From Icerya purchasi (lineage: Eukaryota; Arthropoda; Insecta; Hemiptera; Monophlebidae): a stretch of DNA of 64,000 bases. The notes beneath the pieces were generated by a model that made no database searches, was not told where the DNA came from, and saw only the letters and a program-made list of their open reading frames with translations. Within the stretch, counting starts at the first letter, position 1; every line of letters begins with the position of its first letter. The DNA lies in the NCBI GenBank assembly GCA_039619475.1, contig CM077116.1, forward strand, positions 35,723,183-35,787,182. The letters are read 5' to 3'. Of this stretch, positions 24,801 to 36,800 are shown one piece after another. Made by a program: the position numbers and the translations under genes.

Positions 24801-27800
24801 ACTAGAAAATAAAAAGATGCTTGGTATATTTAAGGATGAATTAAATGACACTCCAATTAGTGAATTTGTTAGATTACATCCAAAATTGTATTCTATAAGT
24901 ATTGTAGATAATAGAGAAATTAAAAAATGTAAAGATGTACAGTCTTTTATAATTAAGAAAAAACTTAATTTTATAGATTATTATAATTGTATGAATGGTG
25001 TGTCTGGTAAATTAAGCAATAATTATAAGATGTATTACAATATTCAAAGTCATAAACATATACTGTATAACCTGAGAATAAAGTAGTATTAGGTGACAAT
25101 GATGATTAAAGAATAATATGTAGTAATAATATAGACACATTAGCTTATGGAAACTATGTATAATAAATTCTATAAAAAGTTTGATGTTTTAGCTGAACTA
25201 AAAGTGTGTATATTAGATGAGAATATGTATATTGCATGATTATATGAAGCTATGTATTATTATTAAGTATAATTAGACAGCATATATTTTATGTTTACTG
25301 TGTAATAAAATTTTATATTAACAATTGTGTTTATTTCTTTAATTTGTTAGATTTGGGAATATATGGGACTTAAAAGAGTTTGTATAAACTTAGGATGTTT
25401 AGAGATAGTGCTATTTTTAATTAAATAGTGATTTTGTAGTAAAAAAAAATTAGTGCTTTTCCCTAGAATGGATAATTTTTTATTCAAATTTTGATGTTTT
25501 CTGCTTAAAATCCCAGCACCATATAATTGCCCATCCAAAGTTGTATTCTGGTTTCTTGCCAATGTAAGGCTGCATCTAGTCATTTTCTCAATATTGGAAA
25601 TGCAGTGCTCAGTGGCCTTGATGTGATTGGCGTCTGATTCCATGCAAAAGTCGAATAATGTACGTCCAACCATTATTCCTAGTACATTGTAGATAAAACA
25701 TAAGCCTGATAAACCCTCATTGAAAGTGATTGCAACGATATCAGTCGCTATATCAAATACAGTCTTTCCGCTTGACACTATTTTCAGTGCAATGGTCCAT
25801 ACAACTGCATTGAATGATTCATTTTGATTTTGGGTATATCCAGCCAAACAATGAGTATAGTTCTTCATAAATCGGCTTGATTGCTTCAAAAACATCTTTA
25901 TGCATAGGAGGCTTATACTTTTAAGTAGAAAGAGTACCTAATTCTTTATTCCATTACCAAGAGCACCAAGAATCGACTCCAACTGAACACTTATCATGTG
26001 TGGTTTTTTATCTGTTGATATTTTATAGTAGAGGGTTGCCCATATATCATTTCTCATTTTTTCAACTGATCTACTATTGCGTCTAATAGCAAGTCCATAA
26101 AAAATAGTAAGTTCATCAATGAGCTTACCCATCAATTTACCTCAGCCCCCTGAGGCCTCTGGTACTTTTTTTCATGTTACAAAGGCAAGATCTTATTCTC
26201 TTTTGAACATCGCCAATACACTCTTTTTTAGCAACAGAAACATTTCCATACAGATTGGTGTCAATAATTCCTCTATAGGCTTTTGAGCCCCAACACCAAT
26301 GTAATTGACGCATTTCACATTATGTGTGTGTGCAAGTATTGAGATTCAAACAGCAAGCATTGTGCTCGGTCAGCTATATAACATCAATTCAAAACACGTG
26401 TAAATTTTATTTAAACTTATTTTTTTGTTTTTATTTTATTCATGTGGGATTTATACTGTGTTACTATTTTATATAATTTATAATTCACTATTTTATATTT
26501 AATTTATTAAATGGAATTTTTTGATTTAAATACTTATTTTACATTTTTACAATGAAAAAATGATAAAAAATAAAATATACAAATTAGAGAGAGAAGGAGA
26601 AAGAGAGTGTGAGAGATAGTTAAATAAAAGAGGATGGCATTTTTTGGTGTAATGAAAATACACTAATAGAATTAATAGAAATCTACATATTAAATCAAGT
26701 TTAGAGTTGAAAAAATAGTGTAAGGTCCCCCGACCACACAATCTTTTTCCATGCTTGGACTTTATTGATTAAGGATGTAGTTAGTGTATAATATTGTTAT
26801 GTGGTGTTGGACTCTTACTAGAGATTTTGCTGTAAAAGAGTCATGGTCATTTGTTTAAATATTGACTCTTGATTAGTTGAATAAAAGGGGGCAGTATCAT
26901 GTGACTAAATACTCACTCTTGATTGGCTATTGCCCTAGAACACAGGTATTCCCTCTACTGTTGACAATGTAAAAAAGAGGAAAAAATTAACAATTTAGAC
27001 AATTATATAATTTGCGAATAAAGCTAGCTAGTGGATAAGTAAACGGACAGTTTATAGACTAAGTGAACGATATGAGAAAAATGGTGAAGAACGAGGGTAA
27101 AGATTAATGTATAGGAAAAAGTGGCTTTCATATTCAAGTTCAGAATAGGTGCGAACGAAGCTTGGTCACCCTATAAGTTAAATTTATAAAGCGCACTACT
27201 ACAGGAAATACAATACATAAACAGTGGGATTACATGGGAATAAGCACTTTAAAAATACACTCGAGGGGGGGGGGGGATACTATTTTTAAATTTTTAAGAG
27301 GTTCGCTTTCACCTTCTGATTTTCATTTACTAGAACAAAATGCAAATTTCAGAATTTACCCGCTGAACAAAATCTTCCAGATTTAGGTCGATATTATCAA
27401 TGCACGACAATAATTTAGTGGCATAGTAATAAAGCAGACAGTCTGCATCCAGGTGGGCTAAATAGCTGCTGGCCTTGATAAACGTGCCACACGACTTGGA
27501 CTTTTTTTTGTTATCTCCACCTCAAATTTTCTGTTTTGTATTCTCATCTTTTAAAACTTGTGCTTCTTATCTTTTTTACTGTATTTTTCATGTTTTTCTT
27601 TTTTCCACGTTGTTCGTTGTTGCATTCATGTTATTTCCACATTATCATGTTACGATTTTAAAAAAAAAAAAACAAAATATCGCCAAGCTAGTTTTCTTAG
27701 ATTATTCGTTTATACAGTAGTATATTTTTAAATATCACCCAGAATTAATATGTCCAGTTCAAATTATACCAAGCAAAATAACACTTGCCCTGTAATTAAT

Positions 27801-30800
27801 TCCGTTAGTACTTTATTTTATAGTTTTAATCAGTTGCTCTTCCTGACAAATGTGTACACTGATATGTCTTGTTCGATTCGTCTCACAATTTCTGATCGCG
27901 ATTTTCCAACATTTTTTTGTTTGAACAGGCGTTATTGCGAGGTTCACTTACAAGGCAAAGTTCGATGATCTTGATGTGCATGGCTATTGACAGATATTTC
28001 TGCACCGTTCATCCGTCCATCTATCAGAAATATATCAACAATAACAAACCGGTAATATAGATGTAACGTAAAAGCTTAATTAAAATATTACCCGAAATCG
28101 TTATGTTCTATCTAAAACAGAACATTGGTCCATTGTAAAATAGATCAATGGTTAAAGGCATTTGTAGCGTCTTCTAAATTCTTTTATTCCTATCTTCAGA
28201 GATCGATTTTATTTCCTTATTGCTTTAGAAAACAATTTTCTTCCAATAATAACCAGCGGTATTTCGGTCAAAAACTCCAATTCTTCCTAAAACCAGACGA
28301 ATTTTTCTTTTTCTTGACACGAATATGTCTTATAGCTGGACTCAATCTGCAGTTTTCTATTTTCTGATTTCGTAGCAGCCAGAAGACATATCCATGTTCA
28401 TATGTATTTCAGTACAGAATTTTTCTGTATTATTATTATTATTATTTTTTAGAGCATTATTATTGTAGGTTTAAAACAAATGTAATAAAATTCATTTTTT
28501 TTATTTATTTATTGTTATCATTTTTTTAATATACTTTCTGCCAATTAGTATAACACTACCGTGGAATATGTGAATTAAAAACTATCTATTGTTGTTCAAG
28601 CAAGCCTTAAGCCAGCTACCATGGCGTAATTAGTTAGACAGTGGAGTTTCGCTTGATTAGGATCTGGTTCAATTTTCACTATCGCACATTGACACTAAAA
28701 AATTTCACTTGCGCCCCGGGTTAGACGCGCCCAAAAATTAAAAATGAAAAAAAAAGCAGGCCTAAATAAATATATATGATGAAAAATTTGTACCTTGTTG
28801 CTAAACGGGAATAATTAATAAAATTATATTACTCGTATTAGCAAATAATGATAATAATATACTTAATGAATTTATGTAAAATAAACGTTTTTATAAAATA
28901 ATATATGTTTCGATGCGTTTCGAAGCCTGTAACTGATAATTAAATATTTCATAAAAAAGTTTTATGCGAATGTTACTTGTTGTCTAACAGAAATAATGCA
29001 TGTATTAAATTTTGACAACATACTTACCGTGTACTGATCGTAACCTTTTTCGGGTTTAGCCCACTTTTAGCTGAAAAAGAAGGAAGAGAAGGAAGGAGAA
29101 CCCAAAAAGAACATTAATTATAAATTCTACATGTTATGTTAAACGAAAATGAAAACGCAATCACAGCTGCGTCTATGCACGGAATTTAAAACGTAATAAT
29201 TTTATTAATTATATACGATCGGCGAAGATGTCTTTAAAAAAACGTATAAAATTTCCTCGCACAACAGTGTAACATTATTCAACACTAATGTAATAAGGTT
29301 TTACTTGTAGACGACAATAAATGTCTTAACACAGCTCAGAATCTATCCACAGGGAAGTACATTAAACAGTAATCAAAAAGAAAGCTAGGATTTGTTAACA
29401 TTTATTGGTTAAGTTCATTAAAGACGGATATTTGAAATCAGGTTAAACGGATTTCGGATCTTGTGGTTCTTCTGCGACCCTTTCCGAATATATATGTATT
29501 TCAAAAGATCTAAAAATTTATGTTTTTTGACATGTATATGTCTTTGAGCTGGGGGTCAACCTTTTGCATAAATGGAAGACATGGTGATACTGATCGATCG
29601 GTAATAGAATCAAGTACCAGTAAATCAAAAGGAACCGGAGGGTAACGGAAATCGTAAATCGTAGTCATATGGGGAATTTTTTCTTGTAGCAACGATTTCA
29701 GGTGTCACACAACCTTATATTGTTAGAATTTAAGGGCGCATATTTTTCGCACATTAAATTCGTTGCTTTGAAGGGAACGTGTTTCATATCCCGCTCAAAC
29801 CAAAGACGATCACAGAGAGAACACGAAACACCAAATTTGTTTTGGTTGAACTGAATTTCAAATTGGTTGTCAGCGATTGTCATCCGGTGGTCGATAAAGA
29901 CATTTTGCAGCACTTCGGGATTAGCATCAACGAGAATTTCTTCCGCTTCATCGCAGAAATCTGGTTTTTGTTGTCGCCATTCGCGAATTCGTTCGGCACC
30001 ACTCTTCGGAGCCGGTTTATTCGAATCGATGTATCGAAGAAACGCTTCAAACTTCTCATTTTCGGTAGTTTTGGAACCGAAAGGTGTTTCGTTCATGAAC
30101 TAAAGGAATTCATGGCTGTTCCGAAGTTCCTCGTCTCTCTTTTGGTTACGTGATTGCCACATCGAATCGGCCATTGATTTTGATTTTTTATTATTTTTTT
30201 TTATTTTTTACGAGTCACGACGTCTTTACTGCTTGAATTCTGAAACACGACTGAATGTGCAAACGTGTTGGCTTTTGATTAACAACTCGTGTCAGTGTTG
30301 TCGATTACATAAAATTAAAAAAAACTTGTATTATAAATTTGATTTCATATGGTTTTAATGGTAATGTCGTTTGAATAGTTTATTTATTTTAGGGTTCCTG
30401 TAATTTCAGGACTGTCTGTCTTTAAAATTAAAATTGAAAAGTTGACTCTAATTTACATATAAATTAATACGAGTTCACACGCAATTACATGAGAATTACA
30501 TCGAAACAACAATCAATGCTAAAAGAACTATACTCGCATCAGTTTATATTTCACCGAATACATCGTTTGAGAAAATTCAGGAATTCATCGTCTTAAATCT
30601 TATAGCGTACAGTCCTCTAAATTAAAGGTACCTGAAAAACATAATTATCATGATGTACCGATGCTCGTTGATGGAGACTTATTTGTATTTAAGAGGACCG
30701 CACGAACCGGAATTTATTGAATTTATGCACATCGAGTTAGGATCATAACTAAACAACGATCTGGCCATATCTACTTCAGGAAACAAAAAAATAATCGATG

Positions 30801-33800
30801 CTGTATTCCCTCGTCACATCGATCATCTCGAAACACGTGAATATGTAACGTACTACAGTAGCCGTCGTTCATCACTATCTGTAACTTTGCCATTCTGCTA
30901 ATTCGAATGTCGTAAATGATGATAGATAATACAAAATAAATAATAAATAATAAAAATTAAAAATTATTTCGAGATTTATTCTTTTTTACTCGCAAAAACA
31001 ATTCTACACGCTAGCTAATTCATTTTTAATATATTAAATCTCCAAGATACATGTATCGATATTTCTGCGAGTAACGTGAAAATTTGAAATATCTTTTTTT
31101 TTTTGCTTTTTTGACTTTCTATCGATTAAAATCAAAAAATACTACTTTAAGTTCAGCGTGCAAATAAGTGGCCGAATTCTTTAAAAAGATAAATATAATT
31201 TAGTGACTCCTAATCTTGCACGAATGGAATATTTAAATCACAATGGAGTGTTCTGTTCGACACGAAATAAGGCGCGTTGGCGATTTGTCGACTATTTTAG
31301 ACTGAAGCCAAGGCCGTAAGCAGGGGGTGTTTAGGGCCCCCCCGAAATGTTTTTGATTTTATTTTTTCCTTTCCATTTTATTGTAAATAACAGAAAATCC
31401 AGAGCAGAGCGTTTTACCAATCGGTTTTTTTGTGCTCTTAACTTCCTGTTTCAACTCATTTTGTCATTTATTAATTCTGTTTACGCAAAGATAGGAGGAG
31501 CCTTTTTTGCTTCATTATTATATTAATATAGTTGTTAATAGTATTTCGGGTATTGTTTCCGTCTTTAAACCAGTTTTCAAATGCATTGCTTGTCTTGAAT
31601 TTACTTTGTTTAAATGCTAAACATTCTAAACACGGTATAGTCCAGCGTATCTATTTTAATTTCACATTCTTTACAGTTGTCATTGTTTGTTACTTTGAAT
31701 CTTTTAAGGTACGTCTGAAAATCTTCATGATCGGTTATGAACTGTGTTAGAAAATAATTCGGTACCAAATCCTTATTTTGTAATTGTTCTTCTATCCCAG
31801 GAATTAATTTGTATGTTCAACGTCCTACTTGATCATTATCATATTGTTCCTGCCATTTTTTTGTGTATTTAATTCCAATTTCATTGATTCCTTCTTTTAG
31901 TTCTTTTTTGTCAAGATTTTTCATTTTTAATGCTTTTATCTCGTTTGCTTTCCCTAATTGCAGTTCTATGGGTAGAACAACGTACGATAACATTCGTTGC
32001 ACAGTAAGAAATTGTTTTGTAAACAGATATAACATTTATTGATATTTTCATTTGTTCTGATTTTATTTTGTTTCTGTTCTTTTTATTTAATTTAGGGTAG
32101 TAATTAACATTTGCATATTCTACTACTGATCGGAATAAGGTTGAATATAGAATCCTTCTCTCCTTAAATTTGAGCCCAAAAGTATTTCTGTAAAGAGCAA
32201 TCATCTTGCAATATTTTTTTTAAAATTTTATCTAAAATATACTTGATATGACTAATAAAATTAAGATTTTCGTCAATTACTACTCCTAAGTATTTCATTT
32301 CACTTTTGCAGAATAATTTTTCTCCTATTCTTATGATTTCTTCTATTTCTTTCTTAATTTTAGATTTAACTATTTTCCCAGTTATCAAAAGCACATTAGT
32401 TTTTTTCTGATCTAAACTTAATCCTAATCTCTTCAGTTCTTGAACAATAATCTTGGTTTCATTATTGATGTTTGCTGTTTCCTTAATGTGCTTGAAGCCC
32501 TGCTTTGAATAGAAGATCAACCGCAAAGCTTATTAATTTTATGTTGGTTTTGACCCCTGCTGCTTTATGCATCTGTGCCATAGCGATGTTGAAAATTATT
32601 GGAGAGAGGGCTGACCCTTGGGGCATACCAGCTGTAAGTTTCCATAACCTGTTCGTTGCTGTAAAATCTTTTTATTCTTTTGTTTAAAAAGCTTTTAATT
32701 AAGCTGATTAGGCCCGACTGAATTTTGTTTTCTTTTAGACTGTTTAAAATTGACGACCATTTTATCCTGTCAAATGCCCCACTAATGTCAAAGCTTATTA
32801 ATAGAATTAATTTATGATTTTTATTAACATTATTTCTGTATGTTTCAATTATGTCCATACAGATCCTATTGGCCTGTTCATTAGATTTTTTCCATATGTA
32901 TCCAAATTAGTTGCTAGAGCGCTTGACTTCCGATACGGAGGTCACAGGTTCGATCCCGAGCCGTCGACGAACTTATTATAAGAATTAAATAAAATAAATG
33001 CTCGCTAATAATCACGTGGAAGACAATGGCAAATCACCACGTACATCATATGCGCGCTAGGTCAGTACACAGCACAGACCCACACGGGACTGCACTTGTA
33101 GCGCGATAACAACCGGCTACTATCAGTTCCGAATGTAGTCTTGCGTGTGTACACCTGCGTTGCATATAATAATTGCCTAGTACACTACCTATATCTGTAC
33201 AGCTGAGATATACGAATAGGTAGTCGCCGACGCTCAGAAGCTGAGTATGGCACTATAAAGAAGATAAAGAAGATCCAAATTGGTAATTGTGTAGACATTC
33301 TTTTTTTTAAATCTCTTTCTCAATTTTGTGTCTTATTATTATATTTACAGAAATAATTAAATAAAAAATATAAAAAATGTAATATCATGTTATTTAATGT
33401 TACGTATTGCGTATTGTTCGGAATGCCCCCCCCCCCCGAAACGAATTCCTGACTACGATCCTGACTGAAGCTGTTGAATTCTATTGATGTTCCTCTTGGC
33501 TGTTGCGTCATATACTGTTAAACAAAAAATATTAATTCAGTACCTCTGTACCTTTTTTATAAAAGTACATTGCGACATAGACGTATCTTTCGAATGGTGC
33601 GTATATGCGGTGCGACAACTTCTTTTTTATTGTAAATATAAAGGGTAAAACTTGTTCGTGACGTGCAGATTTTTCTAAACGACCCTCAGCAGTCCGTGTC
33701 AAAACTTTTCGCTAAATATTGATGTAGGTTCAGGATTAAAACTGCCATCGATTCACACATACCACATATTAGTATCAATACTATGTCTGAAATAATGAGC

Positions 33801-36800
33801 TCAAATCACACTTTTCGTCAACTATCATGACTTTATAAACTATCGGATTGATGATTGATTCTTACGTTGATTATTTTTTCTATATAAAATATTACTTCTA
33901 TCAGAGGCGCGACTTAGGGGGTTTGAGCTAGCACTCACTTCTGAACAAATAAGCAAAAAATTTAAAATACAAGAAACATTAAATTTTAATAAAACATACA
34001 AAAACGAAAACACAATTAATTACACACAAAAAAAGTGCTACGATTATAGTTCTTGTTTAACAGCTTACGTAAAAGTTTAATTTAGGCAGTTTATTTTAAT
34101 TTTAATTTTTTCTCATTACTATTAGTAGTAATCGAGAATTTTAACAAACTGTTAATCAAATTTTATATTTCTGCCTATTGGCGTGCCAATGTTTTACAAA
34201 CCGCGGGGGTAAAAGATTCGCATATGCATCTTCGCATGAACTTTTTTAAAATCACTATTACACTTAAATTTCTGGGGAGCCATTGCACCTGCAGTTTTTG
34301 ATCTGGGACGGAGGACAATAGCATCCCACTGTTTACATCCTCTTTAAGTTGTTCGACTACAAGCGATTAATGCATCTTACTGCAATCCAACTTATTCGAT
34401 TTCCTGTTATGTAAAATCAATAAATTACACCTACAAATTCGTGACAAATATATTAGAAAAAAATCGAAACGGAATTGTAAATAAAATAGTTCAGCATTAT
34501 TTATTACATGACTACGTTTGATCGCTTTTTTTTTTCTTTTTTCTTTTTTAAATGCTTTCATATCAGTGAATCTTTAAGATTAAAAAATTTATATACATAC
34601 TTGGTTTATGATTTTTGTTACCATATACATTTTTGTGTCATTTAACACATTAAAATAAACGGACGAACTTATACTACTAAACAAAACATTCGTTAAATAG
34701 TCGACCAGTTTCGGATTTAAAAAATATCATGTTCATATCCGAAAGTAGTCGGTAATTTAATTAAATAAAAGTAATAATGTGATTTCATACCTGTTGGCTA
34801 ATTATTTGAAATAATGTATATACCAAATAGCAAACTAATAAATAGAAATATATTTATTTTCAGAAACATTTTCGGGCAAAGCTTCAGTTGGAAAAACAAA
34901 AATTGCAACACGAACACAAAGCGAATAACTGTTGCGAATAAATTAGAAAAATTTAAAACGCGAAAACAGAATCGAAGTGTGCCGCGCTGGAAACACAAAA
35001 TCATATTGAAAATTAGTAGGCGAGCTATACGATATTTATAAAGGAAAAATTTGAAAAAAAATTTGAAAAAGAGATTACACGTCACATTTTTGTTAAAAAC
35101 CGGGAAAGGCTAACGGATATTGGTAAAAACAGAAATAAATAAAAAGGGGCTATAAAAACATTAACGGAAACTAATAAAAATCGACCGTAACGAGATTATA
35201 CAATTTGATAAAGATAGAACGTGAAGGAGATATAGAAATCGCTATGGCTTTTTCTGAACATTAATATATTTCTATTTATTAGTTTGTTATTTTCGGTATA
35301 TATATCAAAAAATTTAATTAAATGGTTAATATATTAAATGTTTTGTGCATTTGTAAGTTTAAATTTTTTTTTTTTTTTTTGACTTCTAAAAATCTTCATA
35401 TGATTTATGTTTTAGTAAGAATTTGAAATTTGCTTTCGACCAGATTTGAATAATTTCGAAATAATGTTTAAAGATTAAAAACAAGGACGTGCCCACAATA
35501 CACATAAATCTGAAAAAAATCACAAATTTAAAATAAATATTGATGAGTTTTTTTAGGGTGTTTTTACCTACTTTTAAAAGAAAAAAGAAAAAATATGCTC
35601 CATATTTTTAGGTACTTCATTAATATCTTATGCAAAATTTTTTATTACCAGTATAATTAATAACATATGTAATTTTTATTAATGTTCATATACGGGGTAA
35701 TTTATTTATGTGAATTATTAATATATAAATCAAAATGATGGAAATTATTAATAGTACGAATATTAGTGAAAAATGTATTGTTATTTATAAAATAAATATG
35801 CGCAGAAAATTTTCAACCCCCCCCCCTCCCCCCCCTCCAAAATTCTGGGCACGGGCCTGATTAAAAATACGCTAATTTGAGAAGAATTCGCGATATCGCA
35901 ATTTGTCAATTTCGAAGTGTAACGACGAGGCTATAATTTTAATTAGCTCGTAGATGAAATTTATGATTCTTATAACGCAATCTCTGTTCGCCTTGCGAAA
36001 AGCGCATCTTTATCAGATTTGGCGCACTTCTGCATCTAGCACATAGCGACGATATTTTAAAAGCCCTTCGCCAGCTGAATAATTGCCGAATTAATTCAAC
36101 AACGATACACTTCTACGGTAAAATAAATACTGCGCTTTTATATGTGTTTCAGGTATGTTTGTTTGTCATTTGTCTAACGTTAATGTCGTTGATCAGCGTT
36201 TTTGCAATATTCGTCCTTATCAAAAATGGATTTTATTTCAACGAAGCCGGAATTCTCGGATGTGATTTATTTTACTATAAGCGAAGTTTAAGAATTTTCT
36301 CAGCTTGTATACTGTACTTTCCTACCACCATGCTACTCATGTACTGTTACGGAAAAATTTATAACACGACCGTTACAATGGGGAATCGAGCTCGCAGAAA
36401 ACCGTCCAAATGTTCGGAACAGAAACGACAATCAATTGTTGAAGTACGTTTAACTATTCAAAATAGCTACCATTCAAAAAAACAAAAAAAAAAAGCTTAT
36501 AAGGAATATCTCAGTTCGTTGTAAAAAAAAAAAAACGTTTAATTTTAAGCGGATCTTTTTTAATTTTAACTTAAGCCGCCAAATAACCACTTTCTCTTTT
36601 TTTTTTTTTTTTTTTTGACTTACCAACAAAGAACATCAATTCATGTTCTACAAAATATAACAGTCGACTATTTATTTAAATTCGCATGCAATCAGCAATG
36701 AAAACAGCAAAGGAATCAAGGAGAGATACCACAAAGGACGATGGAAATGTCATAAAGAGTTGGAATGTTAAATTCAAGAAGTTGGGAGCAAAGGAGGAAA

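Larger units (their letters stand above)
31309..33463. mobile_element. hAT-ended composite element, 2,155 bp
   Basis: Exact 8-bp direct repeats ACTGAAGC at 31,301-31,308 and 33,464-33,471. Inverted ends CAAGGCCGTAAGCAGG and (reverse complement) CAGGATCGTAGTCAGG. Both ends lead into G/C runs, as in other hAT MITEs of the window. No hAT transposase inside; the cargo is a minus-strand LINE fragment, itself split by a SINE. The structure is non-autonomous and must have been mobilised in trans. Confidence 0.82.

Noticed and set aside
29779..30153. Plus-strand frames overlapping Helitron-type copy 1, and the equivalent at 40,107-40,481
   Set aside because: They are exact antisense shadows of the zinc-domain ORF and are similar to each other only because the two copies are.
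32911..32985. Possible tRNA gene with perfect box B
   Set aside because: No pairing acceptor or anticodon stems, an extended non-tRNA body, an A-rich end and flanking duplications: a SINE, not a tRNA gene.
33902..33925. hAT-like end CAGAGGCGCGACTTAGGGGG
   Set aside because: No inverted partner and no 8-bp duplication found downstream, so not called as an element.
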